Positions 1 to 11,562 are shown, numbered from the stretch's first letter. The stretch: DNA of 64,000 bases from Sternotherus odoratus (GCA_032164245.1 JAVMKO010000162.1:372001-436000), one strand, 5' to 3'. Program-made: numbers and translations. Notes: a model not told the origin generated them from the sequence alone.

Positions 1-175
1 AAACCTGTAAAAAATTAATACTACTACAATGAATTTAATTTTAACTGCTGACAGGTATTTTTAAGAGCTATTTATATTTCAATGTAATCCTTACTATACC
101 TGCATCGCTGGCAGAGTCTCCTGAAAAAATAAAACACATTTATCAGTCTTTAGATAAGAGATTCTATAAATCTCC

Positions 176-445
176 GCCCCCAGGGCCCCCTCCCTACCCA
201 ACCCCCCCATCCCCTGACTACCCCCTCCAGAGACCCCCCACCCCAGGACCCCCTCCCCTACCCAACCCCCCCGTCCCCTGACTACTCCCTCCAGAGACCC
301 CTCCGCTCCAGGACCCCCTCCCCTACCCAACCCCCCCGTCCCCTGACTACTCCCTCCAGAGACCCCCCTGCCCCAGGACCCCTCCCTTACCCAACCCCCC
401 CATCCCCTGACTCCCCCCTCCAGAGACCCCCCCGCCCCCAGGACC
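176..445. repeat. C-rich minisatellite, about four units of 63-64 bp
   Basis: Units share the order CCCTACCCAACC, CCCGTCCCCTGACTA, CTCCAGAGACCCC and differ by a few substitutions. A looser version of the same C-rich text (CCCTGACTGCCCCTCC and similar) lies at 24020-24360, just inside a hAT-like terminus. The array is therefore probably the internal part of such an element. Positions 1-175 hold AT-rich sequence with nothing I recognise. The open frame across the array is an artefact of composition. Confidence 0.85.
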
Positions 446-492
446 GTCGGACAGGAAAGGGGTTAAAATGCTCCATATTCAGGTCGACTCAC

Positions 493-537
493 CTCGACGT
501 CTTCATGGCTCTGCGTCCCCCGCTGTTCATCCCCCAT
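493..537 (-). CDS. Candidate first coding exon, 15 codons, gene unknown
   Basis: On the minus strand an ATG in good context (gagacgATGG) opens a 15-codon exon reading MGDEQRGTQSHEDVE. It ends exactly at a strong donor, GTGAGT. It lies directly downstream, on the same strand, of the CpG-rich promoter module at 540-1190, which fits a first coding exon. The next exon would lie left of the window. The peptide is acidic and hydrophilic and I do not recognise it. The start of a KRAB zinc-finger gene is one possibility, because a related promoter module precedes such exons at 41-47 kb. Confidence 0.45.
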
Positions 538-539
538 CG

Positions 540-1190
540 TCTCTGCCCGGTGAGGTCTGGAGCTGAGGGGAGAGCGGAGGCGAAGGGGCTGGAGAGAGAT
601 GGGGGGGGGACTCAGTGCGCAGGACAGTAACGGCCGAGGGGGGTGGCGCGGGGCTGCGAATGGGGGCGGGGCCCGGCTGCGCGCTCTACGGGGGGGCGGG
701 GACCCACCGCCGGCCCCAGTCTCTGCCCCCCCCCAATCCCACGGGGCCGGGGCCGGATCCACGGCGGCTGAGGCAGCTCCGCGGCGTCTCCCCGCTTCCC
801 GGGCCGAGAGTCACTTTCCCGCCCAGTCGGCCCCTCGCGGGTGTCTCGCTCACCCGCCCGCCACACCGGGGATCGCACTGAGCACGTGCAACTTCTCCCG
901 CTCAACCTCTCCCGGGCTAGAGAAGGCGGAAGCGCCCCCGGGGCAGGCTGGGAGATGTCGTCCCTGACTCTCCCGGGACCAGACGTGACGTTGAAAGCGG
1001 GAGGAGGAGCCGCGCTCCCCCCGCTGCTGCTCCCTGGCCGGGGGGGGTCTGTGCCGGGGAGACCTTCATGACCCCCCCCCCCCGCTGCGGAGCTGCCGCC
1101 TCCAGGTACTGCTGTCCCCGCGGGAGACCAATGACCCCCCCGCCCGGCCCAGCTCTGCCCTGGGGGGGGGAGAAGTGAGACCGGGCGGGG
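540..1190 (-). promoter_or_regulatory. CpG-rich promoter module A, copy 1 (minus orientation)
   Basis: This CpG- and GC-box-rich stretch, read on the minus strand, parallels 40840-41610 and, over a shorter length, 31420-31770. Shared landmarks are a run GTCCCGGGAGAGTCAGGGAC, then ACATCTCCCAGCCTGCCCCG, a GGGGGCGCTTCCGC block, and CAGAGACTGGGG further downstream. The ACTACATCTCCCAG type of motif resembles the ZNF143/THAP11 promoter site; here it reads GACATCTCCCAG. There is no TATA box, as expected for a CpG-island promoter. The candidate exon at 493-537 lies at its downstream edge. Confidence 0.6.
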
Positions 1191-3255
1191 GGGACCCAGG
1201 GAAAGGGGCAGGTGGAAAATGTCTGATCAGCCCGGACATGGGGGGGAGAAGAGCAGGTGACCACCGAGGGGCGGGGGGAGGAAGTGGGGGGGGGCTGAGA
1301 TCTCGGATTTACCACTGCCCCCCCCCGCCCTGGGGACCCCCCCGTCCTGCCCCCTTTCTCCCTAGAGAGCCACGAGCAACATCCAGGGTGACCCTCCCTT
1401 TACCCCCCCCAAGAAGGTCTCTGGTCCCCTCCCCCCATTTTCTCCCCACTTCGCCAGTGGCCAGTTCACATCTCAGGTCTGGGGCCCCCCCATTGTTCCC
1501 TGCAGGGATTTGTCCTTGTTCCGGTGGGAATCGTTCCCCGTATTGATTTCTGAACTGGGAGGAGGGTCAATGGGCAGAGGTTGGGGGAGCCTGAGACCCG
1601 GATACCTCTGGCCTGGGGGCGGCCGCTCTCTGCTGGCAACAGGACCTGGGATGTCTCAAAAAGGGGAGGGAGGAGCAAGTTCCCCCCTTTGAGAGATGGC
1701 CCAGCCCCAAGTTTCCCAGTCCCAGCTACTTCCCCTCCCCCACCCTGCCCAACGCAGCACCCCCCCCCCCCCCCCGCCTGCTAATCACATTCCCTGACCC
1801 ACAGCCAGTGATATTCTCACTCCAGCCCCCCTCCTTTCCCCTGTGAGAGCCACAGCACCCAGGGTTCCCTGCCAGCCATGGGAATGTGAGGCGAGAAGAA
1901 TCCATCCCATTCGGTTGTTGTTTTACTATCGCTGTATAATCCCCTTCAATTTCCCCCCTTTCCTTTAGAACTGTTGAATGGTGACATGAAATCTCCCCAC
2001 ACATTGGTCCTTCTCCCCTACATATGCAAATCATTCTTTGACCATTTTCTCCTCATTTAGGAATTACTGATGTCAAATTCTTGAAAACTCTTCCCACTTT
2101 TCTTTCCAGGTATCTGACTGATTGTTTATTTCTGGAGATTTTCCTGTCTAATTATCTGAGAACATGAGACTTTCTCAGGTATTGCCATGTGGAGGTGGGG
2201 GAAGGGATGGCACTCAGTGTAGAGGGGGGATAAGGATGTGGTAAAGCTGACCAGACAGCAAGTATGAAAAATCGGGACAGGGGTGGGGGGTAATAGGAGC
2301 TTGCATAAGAAAAAGACCCCAAATCAGGAATTTTCCTATAAAATGATGACAGCTGCTCACCCTAGCTGTGGTATTGGAGGTGTGTCTGGGATTTTGATTT
2401 GGAGGAGTCCATGTCTCTGCTCCCTGTGGCCATGGTGGATTCTGTACCAAAGCAGCACGTCAGCGGAGCAGACGCACACACCATCGCTCCGTCTCCACAC
2501 GCAGCATTCACTGCCAGATGGGACTCATGAGTTTTTAGGGGTCAGCTTGATACGCCTGGCTGGGATGAATTAAGTTGGAGCGGGGGTTGGGGCTGTAATA
2601 GTTTGGGATGTTCCTTTCTGCATAGTCAGTTCTTTCCCGTTATTCTTTTACCCACACTGATTCCTGATCTCACTCTCCCCTTAACTTGCTTTGGTTATTT
2701 CAGTTCCAGTTTTTAAATGGGATCTAATGATTGCAAAGCTGAATGAAAGACAAAACAAACTGGACCATTTGAATGTTGGCACATAGCTGGTAGAACTATA
2801 CCGAGTGCAGGTTTGCTGTCATTACCTGGGTACCTAGAGCATTTTCTCATGAGGTGGGTAAAGCAATGTCAAAGAACCAAAAGCGCTTTCCAGGGTGAAA
2901 GCGCTCATCAGGTGTTTGCTCTCCTGGGTGCATGTCACCACCCAGAGCTTGCAGCCTTTCAGGAGTGTCACGCTGCATTGTATTTACTGATCTCAAAAGA
3001 AAAGGTTAAGATGGCTGCTTCACAATATCCAATGAAAACTTGCAACCAATTATACAAATAGCCCCTAATGCAATTAAACAAACGTGGTATTAATACTGAT
3101 TCAGAACTAAAAAATATGAGATGTGCATGAGAAATGAACTGACACCTAATTTCCATCTCTTAATACCTGAAATTTTGACACTTGCTCACACTATCTTTTT
3201 TCAAAAGCAATGCACAGCACAGAGTCAATTGAAATAATAAAACCCTGCCAATTAT
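1191..3255. other. No gene recognised
   Basis: From 1191 to about 1790 the sequence is GC-rich with long C and G runs. From 1790 to 3255 it becomes ordinary AT-richer DNA. I see no exon with convincing splice sites, no tRNA and no element end that I can name. A fragment of an unrecognised repeat is possible. Confidence 0.5.
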
Positions 3256-3693
3256 TCATAGAATTATAGCATTTTAGGGTTGGAAGGGACCTCTGGAGGT
3301 CATCTAGTCCAACCCCCAGCCAGGGCTTTATCAAGCCTGACCTTAAAAACATCTAAGGAAGGTGATTCTACCACCTCCCTAGGTAACCCATTCCACCCTC
3401 CTAGTGAAAACGTTTTTCCTAATAATATCCAATTTAAACCTTCCCAACTGCAAGTTGAGACCATTACTCCGTGTTCAGTCATCTACCACCACTGAGAAAA
3501 GTCTAGATCCATCCTCTTTAGAACCCCCTTTCAGGTAGTTGAAAGCAGCTATCAAATCCCCCCTCAGTCTTCTCTTCTGTAGACTAAACAATCCCAGTTC
3601 TCTCAGCCTCTCCTCATAAGTCATGCGCACCAGTCCCCTAGTCATTTTTGTTGCCCTTCTCTGGACTCTTTCCAATTTTTCCACATCTTTCGT

Positions 3694-4548
3694 TTAGTGT
3701 GGGCTCCAAAACTGGACACAGTACTCCAGATGAGGCCTCACCAATGTCGAATAGAGGGGAAGAATCACATCCCTCGATCTGCTGGCAATGCCCCTATATA
3801 TATAGCCCAAAATGCCATTAGCCTTCTTGGCAACAAGGGCACACTGTTGACTCATATCCAGCTTCTCATCCACCATAATCCCTAGGTCCTTTTCTGCAGA
3901 ACTGCTGCCTGGCCATTTGGTCCCTAGTCTGTAGCAGTGCATGGGATTCTTCCATCCTAAGTGCAGAACTCTGCACTTCTCCTTGTTGAATCTCATCACA
4001 TTTCTTTTGGCCCAATCCTCTAATTTGTCTAGGTCCCTCTGTATCCTATCCCTACCTTCCAGCGTATCTACCACTCCTCCCAGTTTAGTGTCATCTGCAA
4101 ACTTGCTGAGGGTGCAGTCCACACCATCCTCCAGATCATTGATAAAGATATTGAATAAAACCAGCCCCAGGACTGACCCTTGGGGCACTCTGCTCGATAC
4201 CGGCTGCCAACTAGACATGGAGCCATTGATCACGACCCGCTGAGCCCGACAATCCAGCCAGCTTTCTAGCCACCTTATGGTCCATTCATCCAGCCCATAC
4301 TTCTTTAACTTGCTGGCAAGAATATTGAGGGAGACCATATCAAAAGCTTGGCTAAAGTCAAGGAACAACACATACACTGCTTTCCCCTCATCCACAGAGC
4401 CAGTCATCTCATCATAGAAGGCAATTAGGTTAGTCAGGCATGATTTGCCCTTGGTGAATTCATGCTGATTGTTCCTGATCACTTTCCTCTCCTCTAAGTG
4501 CTTCAGGATTGATTCCTTGAGGCCCTGCTCCATTATTTTTCCAGACAC
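3694..4548 (-). pseudogene. CR1 reverse transcriptase fragment (284 codons open)
   Basis: The open frame begins in the RT fingers/palm and carries the motifs [19 protein letters not shown] and FADDTKLG. The last contains the two catalytic aspartates of a non-LTR RT. The frame then continues through the thumb and ends at [11 protein letters not shown]. The rest of the C-terminal region follows in other frames at 3475-3684 and 3300-3482, so frameshifts have broken the protein. The first 100 or so RT residues are missing. It is not expected to be active. Confidence 0.9.
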
Positions 4549-4734
4549 TGAGGCGAGGATGACTGGCCTTTAGTTCCCTGGCTCCTCCTTCTTCCCTTTT
4601 TTAAATGGGCACTACATTACAATACAGAGGCAAAAAAAGCATTGAATACATTTGCTTTTTCCACATCCTCTGTCACTAGATTGCCTTCCTCATTCAGTAA
4701 GCGGACCACACTTTCCTTGACTTTTTTCTTGTTG

Positions 4735-4932
4735 CTAACACCTAAAGAAACCCTTCTTGTTACCCTTACCATCCCTTGCTAGCTGCAACTCCAAGTGTGA
4801 TTTAGCCTTCCTGATTTCACTCCTGCATGCCTGAGCAATATTCTTATATTCCTCCCTGGGCATTTGCCCAGATTTCCACTTCTTGTAAGCTTCTTTTTTG
4901 CATTTAAGAACAGCAAGGATTTCACTGTTCAA
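4735..4932 (-). pseudogene. CR1 ORF2 linker fragment between endonuclease and RT
   Basis: A 65-codon frame contains the basic, lysine-rich stretch KKEAYKKWKSGQ followed by LELQLARDGKGNKKGFFRC. This is the usual CR1 linker upstream of the RT. It belongs to the same element as the RT fragment at 3694-4548 but is separated from it by a frame change and a deletion. Confidence 0.8.
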
Positions 4933-5109
4933 CCAAGCTGGTCACCTGACATATTTACTATTCTTTCTACACATTGGGATGGTTTGTTCCTGCAACCTCA
5001 ATAAGGATTCTTTAAAATACAGCCAGCTCTCCTTTCCCCCCTTCATGTTCATCTCCCAGGGTATCCTGCCCATGAGTTCCCTGGGGGAGTCAAAGTCTGC
5101 GCACGCAGG

Positions 5110-5232
5110 GCTCATCTATAAATTCCTGAAATCAGGACAAATGGCGTCCCGAGCAAAGTGTAGTCGGGACACGGGACAGAAGGCAAAAAATCGGGACTGT
5201 CCCGATAAAATCGGGACGTCTGGTCACCCTAG
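5110..5232 (-). mobile_element. Short MITE with GGTGACCAG-type terminus
   Basis: The right end reads GTCTGGTCACCCTAG, the same terminus as the element at 38798-38916. Inside are self-complementary ATCGGGACTGTCCCGATAAA stretches. The left inverted terminus is missing where it abuts the CR1 copy. This is a non-autonomous DNA element of a kind common in turtles. Confidence 0.6.
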
Positions 5233-5275
5233 CGGCTCTCCTTTTTTCCCTGTGCCAGGATCCTGAACTCAAATC

Positions 5276-5348
5276 TGTATCTGTCTGGTTTTGATCCTGG
5301 GGCTTTTTGCATGTTAGGCAAATGTGATAACCACGACACTCCAAAAAC
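5276..5348 (-). pseudogene. tRNA-Val(AAC) pseudogene
   Basis: The minus strand keeps GTGGTTATCAC in the D arm and TTGCCTAACATGCAA in the anticodon arm, with anticodon AAC and total length 73. The T arm has two mismatched pairs (CCAGG against CCAGA), the T loop reads ATCAAAA instead of TTCGAAA, and the acceptor has one mismatch. The internal B box is therefore damaged and the copy is probably silent. Confidence 0.75.
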
Positions 5349-5721
5349 TCTCTCACAGTCCCCTGCCCCTCCTTCAAATTCCACCCACTCAGCTGGTGCT
5401 CACCCTGGCACACACCCCTGGGTGAACCTGGAGAAAATGATGGAAACCCTTTGATGGGTCAGCTAGTAGAGCAAAGGCCTCCCATGGAGGGCAGGGAAGG
5501 GCACAACTCATCCCAATTTTCCCCCAGCTCTTCCCCAACCCAGGGCCCAACCTGGGGACCAGGCTGCCGGCCCAGCCTCAGCCACAGCCCCCACTTACTC
5601 TGGTTTGTACCCCTCTCACCAGGAAGCCACAGTGCAACTCCCAATCCTGGTTCTCGACTGTGGCTACAGAGGGGCTGCAGACATAGTTAAGAGGACAAAA
5701 TGTCCTTAATCAATCAGCTCA

Positions 5722-5803
5722 GATGAGGTGGCCAAGTGGTTAAGGTGATAGACTACTAATTCCTTGTGCTCTGCATACATGGGTTCAAATCCCATACTCA
5801 GTG
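5722..5803 (+). pseudogene. tRNA-Ser(GCT) relic
   Basis: At 82 nt this is the same length as the intact Ser-GCT gene at 63128-63209 and lies in a duplicated flank. The D arm is normal (GGCCAAGTGGTTAAGG). The anticodon position reads ACT instead of GCT and the acceptor stem has two mismatches. A TTTTT run lies just downstream (about 5811). The T-loop TTCAAAT is intact, so transcription is conceivable, but the product would be non-standard. Confidence 0.8.
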
Positions 5804-5969
5804 GGCACATTTTTCTCTTCTACAAACAACTGTGTCCCCATTTGGTACAATGAGAGACCAAACCTTGTTCCCTCCTGCAAACAGAAACCTCCTCAGACTA
5901 CCCTTGCTCCAAATAAAACATGTCTAGTATCAGAGGGGGGGGGAGCCTTGTCAATCTGGATCTGCAGAA

Positions 5970-6098
5970 GCAACAAAGAGTCCTGTGGCACCTTATAGAT
6001 CTTACTGGAGCATAAGCTTTCATGGGTATTCACCCACCAAAGCTTATGCTCCGATACACCACTGTTAGTTTAGAAGGTGCCACAGGACTCTTTGTTGC
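5970..6098. repeat. Foldback repeat, copy 1
   Basis: The left arm GCAACAAAGAGTCCTGTGGC is matched by its complement ending at 6098, so the whole element can fold into a long hairpin. Its inner half (CATAAGCTTTCATGGGTATTCACCC) is present in both senses. A better-preserved relative lies at 39938-40091. The insertion separates flanks that are continuous in the sister copy near 63330. Confidence 0.8.
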
Positions 6099-6257
6099 TT
6101 TTGTACAATATGTCTGTACCCTTCTGTCTGTCAGAGTTGGCAGCAACAAGGGCTGGGTTCAGTATCTAGGTGTCTGTTCAAGTAACACAATGCAAAACCA
6201 GCTCAATTCCCCACCTGGGACAAATATAGACCATGCCCACTTCCAGGAACCTCTAAG

Positions 6258-6502
6258 GGAGGAGATCGACTGAAGCTACACAACTTCAAGAAGTTGGCGT
6301 ATCTTCAACTGACTTACCTGCCCTCCTCACGGCAGTGGTAGTTGGCAGTGCGCTCCCTCGTTGACTCCAGCTTGCGCCTCTTGGCAAGCTGGATTTCCAG
6401 AGTCGATGGGGGGTGCCCCTGGGGATCGATTTATTCTGTCTTGATGAGACGCAATAAATCAATTACCAAAAGATTGATGGCTACCCGCGGTAGTGAAGAC
6501 AA
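6258..6502. mobile_element. hAT-like MITE with imperfect 8-bp target duplication
   Basis: The element is flanked by CCTCTAAG (6250-6257) and CCCCTAAG (6503-6510), seven of eight identical. The related flank at 24597-24780 is continuous across this point and serves as an empty site. It shares GATCGATTTAT, GAGACGCAATAAATCAAT and neighbouring text with the element at 57168-57448. No transposase is encoded. Confidence 0.75.
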
Positions 6503-6510
6503 CCCCTAAG

Positions 6511-7446
6511 AGGCAATACTTCCCCTCTAGAAAGCACAGACTCTGAGTGTAGCAAAAGCCTTTAAATAACAGAGAAACAATGTGGCTTTATGTTGGGGAA
6601 ACAGGATTCATAACACAGACAACGAGGAAAAAACCCACCCCAAACAAATTGGGCCGTGTCTCTCCCTTGAGTCTAGCAACCCCAAAATCACCCAAAGTCC
6701 CACAACCCCAAGGTCTCTGTCAAGGTCACTGCAGCCCCAGAGTTCAAATGTTCATCTGCAGAATTTTACACCCTCCCCATCCTGTGTGGAAATGGGATGG
6801 ATAAAGGGCAACTTGTGCGCTCAGATAACTGACTGCCCCACCTCTGCATGGAGTTCTTCTGTAGCTTTCACCACAAAGCCACGCCACTCTACCAGATGCT
6901 CCTCTCCAATAGCCATCAAGTGAACCACACCTTTTCACTAGCCACTCACCAATATATCTTTAGGTGACCCTACTATTTAACTATTCAGTGATTTCAGCTC
7001 ATAGGAGGAGAACATCACTGCTGGCACACCAATGGTTTAAAGTGAATACAATCTTTAACCAGATTTTTAGTAGAATTAAAACTAGATTTGTTATTACACA
7101 ATAATAAAGGTATAAATAATACAAATGTTTCTCCACCACCATCTCTTAAATCACTAGGTTTCGGAACCCATTCCCCTTGCCTAATCAGCACTACTTAGTT
7201 GGTGGTGAGTCCCTCCATCATTTTTTTTAAAAAGGCCAAGTACTGTTCCATTGTCCTTGTCTCACATAATCAGGATAATAACACTTTATTCTTCCTGCCC
7301 CAATAACAGAAACTGGGAATCCCAGTGCAGCCAAAGGACATCTAGGCCAGGTGGGTGGGCCTATGCAAATGAGATCAGCCCCTGAAGTTCTTTTCCATAA
7401 CCCACCACAACACACCACCAGATGGCAGGGTAGAGCCCGTCCTGAC
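6511..7446. other. No gene recognised
   Basis: The sequence is unremarkable, mixed-composition DNA. The first part continues the duplicated Ser-unit flank (AGGCAATACTTCCCC, compare 24750). I see no exon, tRNA or named repeat beyond that. Confidence 0.5.
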
Positions 7447-7528
7447 TCCTCTTGCATGTCTGAAGATTCTGTGTAGGGAACCCCAATGGATTTCTAGCCC
7501 ATCACCTTAACCACTCGGCCACAACTAC
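7447..7528 (-). pseudogene. tRNA-Ser(AGA) pseudogene, 3' half lost
   Basis: The minus strand starts with a good Ser-AGA 5' half: GTAGTTGTGGCCGAGTGG, then CTAGAAATCC with anticodon AGA, then the start of the long variable arm. After that the text no longer forms a T arm or matching acceptor. The 3' half of the same tRNA type exists alone at 11811-11853. Confidence 0.8.
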
Positions 7529-7642
7529 TAACTTAGGCTGGGCTTCTCATGACACTAGTTTTTTTCTCACTGAGTGATCACTTCCAATTGTTTCCTCAGA
7601 CCAGCTTCCACAACACACTCACTGCTGTGCTATTGTGTAAGT

Positions 7643-8000
7643 CAGGGGTCTCAACTTTATGAGACAAGGGCCATATTAGATTTTTGAAGGGGCTTCGTGG
7701 ACCAAAGCAACAGTGGGGAAAATTAATACTTGCAAATATATGTAAAATATATGCAAACCATTAAACACTATACTGTGTCAGTGTTGCATTAAATTCTTAA
7801 TCAGGTATAAAGGTAGCTGTATAATTAATGCAGGTACTGTGAAATCATACAAAATATTTGTCAATATATTAAAAATCATTTCACATTATTTTTCTATTTT
7901 TTTCTAAACTCATAGAATTGTAGCATACAAAAACACATATTCAAAAATAAAGAAATATTATTTTAGGATTAGTGAGAAGTATGCTACACACTTAAAATGG
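7643..8000. mobile_element. hAT-like element fragment
   Basis: It begins with CAGGGGTCTCAACTTTATGA, close to the CAGGGGTCTGCAACC terminus of the well-defined element at 21726. The text GGGCCATATTAGATTTTTGA and GGGGCTTCGTGGACC is typical of this short-element class. The body is AT-rich and the other terminus was not found. Confidence 0.5.
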
Positions 8001-9109
8001 CGACTTGCCCCACATCTCTACCTCCCCTTCTCATCAGTGAGTTGCTAAGAGGGAGAGGGCACCTCTCCCTTCCCACCTCAGAGATCACAACGGAGTGGGG
8101 CAGGGGGAGAGAGAGAGAAAGGAGGACACCCACCCCTCACCCCTCTGGAAGGCCCTGCACTGAGCAGAAGCCAAGTACACCCCACACTTTCCTTGTCCAA
8201 AGGCTGCTGCAACCCCCCTCCCTAGGGGTACCGTAGTTTGCCAATCAAAAAGGATGGGGGGAGCCCTAACCACCCCACACTCCCTCCCACTTCCCACCCA
8301 GAGAACAATGGCTTGAAACCATCCTCTTCTAGGCCCATCCTTGCTTCTTTTTGATCTGGGCCTTCAATGGAGGCCACGACCAGCAGAGTGCCAAGAGCCA
8401 CTTCGACAAAGAAATGCTGTTGAATTGAGCCTTAGGCCTCACTGCACTCAGCCAAGAGTGCCTCAGGCTCCTCCCGATTAACTCAGCAATAGCCCTACAC
8501 TTGGCCGATCAGTGTGGAGACTCTCAGGCCTGAAGGCCGAGGGTTCTCAACAGATGGGCAAAAGACAGCACAAGTCACCACAGGAGAGCACTATGGTGGA
8601 GATCACCATCAGTGCACAATTCCAGCCCCACCTCTTTGTGAGGGCCTCCTATGATGACAGCTGGAGCACATCCCCATCCTCACCAAGAAGAAAAGCAGCA
8701 GAAAGAAATGGAGGAGAAAGAGAAGAAGGGACAAGAGGGAAGGAGGAAGAGAGCAGGAAAAAGGGACAAATTCCAAATGCCCCCTGTGAGGCTCAGATTA
8801 ATAAATTCCAAGGCCCGAAGGAACCACTCTGGTCTGTATTTCTGTTTCTCATCGACCATAGAACGTCCCTCAAAATAATTCCCATAAGAATTAGAGCAGA
8901 TTTTTTTAGAAAAACACCCAATCTTGAATTTTAAAAGGCCAGTTCTGGAGGATCCAACACAACCTTCAGTGAATTGCTCCAAACCCTGATGTTAATAATG
9001 CAAACCTTATTTCCAGTGTGAATTGGTCTAGCTTCAGCCTGCAGACATTGTCTGCTCATAACCTTGATCTGCTAAAGTGAAGAGCCCATTACTAAATATT
9101 TGTTCCCTT
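8001..9109. other. No gene recognised
   Basis: A 140-codon open frame crosses 8512-8934 but has no family resemblance and no supporting splice or promoter signals. The purine-rich stretch 8690-8770 makes both strands open by composition. I do not call a gene. Confidence 0.45.
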
Positions 9110-9360
9110 AGGCTCATCCTTAACCGTCTCTTTGATTCATCTCCTAGAGTCTGTCAGCACGATGCATGTTTCCATTCACCATTCCTGTGGCTCTTCTGTG
9201 AACCCCTCCCCAGTTCATCAGAATCTGTCTCAAATTCTGGACACCAGAAATAGACACAATATTTCAGGAGGAGTTGCAACAGTGGCCAGTACAGAGGCAT
9301 TGTGCCCTCTCTATCTCTACCTGAAAATCTGCTTGGATAGCGTCCCCCATCTGGTACAAA
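9110..9360 (-). mobile_element. Old CR1 fragment, minus orientation
   Basis: On the + strand it resembles the region downstream of the CR1 RT thumb, with phrases like CAAATTCTGGACACCAGAAA and AGGAGGAGTTGCAACAGTGGCCAGTACAGAGGCA. Decay is heavier than in the 3256-5105 copy. Exact limits are uncertain. Confidence 0.5.
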
Positions 9361-9426
9361 GAAACATAGATTTGGTCTTACCTTGTGCACAGATGACGAT
9401 TTAAATAAAATAAATAAATAAATGGA

Positions 9427-9620
9427 GATATACCAATCTCCTAGAACTGGAAAGACCTTGAAGGTCATCAAGTCCAGTCCCCTGCCTACACTAGCAGGAT
9501 TGAGTACTGTCCCCTGACAGATTTTTTTTTTCCCCAGATCTCTAAATGGCCACCTCAAGGATTGAACTCACAACCCTCGGTTTAGCAGGCCAATGCTCAA
9601 ACCACTGAGCTATCCCTCCC
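9427..9620 (-). mobile_element. tRNA-derived SINE (cryptodire Cry I type) with CR1-like tail
   Basis: On the minus strand the head GGGAGGGATAGCTCAGTGG continues into GAGTTCAATCC, a tRNA-like promoter with A and B boxes. The tail GACTTGATGACCTTCAAGG resembles the CR1 3' end, which is how CR1 machinery mobilises this SINE family in turtles. Two extra fragments of the GAGCTATCCC end follow at 9621-9665. This element is strong evidence for a testudine genome. Confidence 0.88.
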
Positions 9621-9665
9621 CTCCGTTGAGCTATCCCTCCCCCCCATCATTGAGCTATCCCCTCC

Positions 9666-11562
9666 CCCATTTCCTTTGACAAAATCCACACAGCAATGAA
9701 AAAAACCTCCCACAGAATCTCCTCCACACCAGTCCTCTCTTGGTCCTCACAGAGAGGCCACGAGATGGAGACTTGCTGCAGCAAGGTTACAGGGGTCTGT
9801 GAGGTTTCTCTAGCCCCACATCCCTGTCCTGCCTGGCTGTTGTCAAGGGAGCTCTGTGAGGTCACAGCCACCTCATCACCTTTGTCCAATAGGCTGAGTT
9901 CCCACCAAAGGCCTTTGTGAATTCACAGCCACACTCACCTTTCCCTTGCAGGCCTGATGTCTGCCCCTGGCCAGCCTGATTGGATGTTTGAACTGCAACC
10001 TGGATCTCCCCACTTGCTCATTATTGATTCTGGGGAGCAAGCAGGCTCCCCAGTAAAACAGAGTTGGTTCCTCACCCCACACTGATCCTGCATTTCATTC
10101 TTAAGCGGGCCTGGGAAATAGTTATAGTATTGCAAATTTCTAGTAAGCTATCCAACAGGTTCCCTCCAATGTTAAACCAGTTTGCCTCTTTTTCTCCCCC
10201 TTGCTGAGAAAGAGCAAAAGAAGAAAGAAAGCTCCTGTGGGGTAACTTGATACACAGGGTCACGCTGCTTTTTCTTGATACACAGGCTCATGCTGGGGAG
10301 TGTGAAGTAAGGGACTGGTAGACTTTACTTTCTTAGGAAGGAAGAAACATTAGCTGCCTAAGTTGGTGAAGAGAGGGTATTTCATTGTGGGCTGTGACTA
10401 TAAGCAGAAGAGGGACACCTAAGGGCTATCGCTACAGCCCAACAGGGGGCTTGAATTCATGAGGGTGAATTAAGAATATCAGGTGCTAGTGACTGAGCTA
10501 GCTGGATTTGAAGTCAGTCAACTGCCTAGTCTCAATGCAGAAGAAGCCCTGAGGGTGTTTATTTGTGAACTGAGATTCCTTTTCTGACCTTTGCCTTCTT
10601 TCCTGGTTTATTACTTCTCCAGCAAGCAAACTGGAGCCGTTACAAGGCTGAAGAGATGCTGCTTTCTAGACCAGAGAGCTGGGGTTGATTTAGCTGTTGT
10701 CACCATCGCTGGTCACAGAAATCTGGGAGGGAGGGTGGAATTTAGGATTCATCCACCAGGAAGACGTGCTGTTGGACTTATCGAGTGGGGGAGAGTCAGA
10801 AAAAGCTTCTCAGCTCCCAGGGAGCGAGCAGACAAGCAAGTTCACTGCAGGCCACACACACATTTTCACAGGGAATCAGATCCCCCTGGAGAAAAACTCC
10901 AGAAGCCCAAGCCCAGGAGTGTCAGAGAAGGGAATCACTGTTTGCCTTAAGCTGTGGGTGAGGAAAACCTGCAGGTCCTTAGATCCTCCAACCTCTGATA
11001 GAACCATTTGTGGGGAAGGTCTGGGGAAGCCAAGGAGGACAAGGAGAAGGGGAAAGGGCTTGCAGCTGTTGTGCCATCATCATGCTCCCAGCAGAAGGAT
11101 CTGGGGGATTCAACACTTTGGCTGCTTATTGAGGACACAGAACTCACAAGATGGCAACACTCAGAGCCCCATTACATAGAGTCTAGATGCGATCAGCTCA
11201 CACTGAGGGGGGCAACACCCCTCCCTGGGTCTCTTTGCCAGAGCTCCTATCCGCTCAGTGTCCTTCCTTGCAAAGTGTCCAGGCAGACTCCTGAGAGGGT
11301 TGCGATGGGGTAAATGAATTCAGGGGAGGATTGTTTCTCGTGGGTTTTCTTTGTGCTGCTCTGTGATCCTGCTGGAGGAAGCATCATTTGAGTTTGTTTC
11401 AGTACCTTGGGTTGGGCACAGCTTGTGACCCTGAGCATGGGGGTTCCTGCACCTGCTGATCTTACTCTCCTAGGGAATGGACAAAGGAACAGCTTCCGAA
11501 ACTGGATAGAAAGTAGCCTAAGAAAGTGTAGTCCAGGTGAGAAGAAAAGTGGCATCATCACT
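9666..11562. other. No gene recognised
   Basis: Several open frames of 100-160 codons overlap on different strands between 10590 and 11560, none with a recognisable domain. I see no promoter cassette or clean exon here. Confidence 0.45.

Larger units (their letters stand above)
3256..5105 (-). mobile_element. CR1 LINE, 5'-truncated, minus orientation
   Basis: On the minus strand this reads as the end of the inter-domain linker, the reverse transcriptase and the 3' UTR of a chicken-repeat-1 element. The 3' end at about 3256 has the typical TAGAATTATA/ATTCTATG tail next to GGGTTGGAAGGGACCTCTGG (on +). The endonuclease part is missing, and the segment between linker and RT (about 4549-4735) is shortened. 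CR1 is the main non-LTR family of turtles, crocodilians and birds and integrates by target-primed reverse transcription. 5' truncation is normal for it. Confidence 0.93.
5660..6250 (+). repeat. tRNA-Ser unit, first copy of a direct duplication (partner 63060-63450)
   Basis: Beyond the tRNA, both copies share downstream text such as CAAACAGAAACCT, AGTATCTAGGTGTCTGTTC and AACACAATGCAAAAC. The first copy is interrupted by the foldback repeat at 5970-6098, which the second lacks. A third, tRNA-less fragment of the same flank lies at 24597-24780. Tandem and dispersed duplication of whole tRNA-plus-flank units is the main architecture of this window. Confidence 0.75.
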
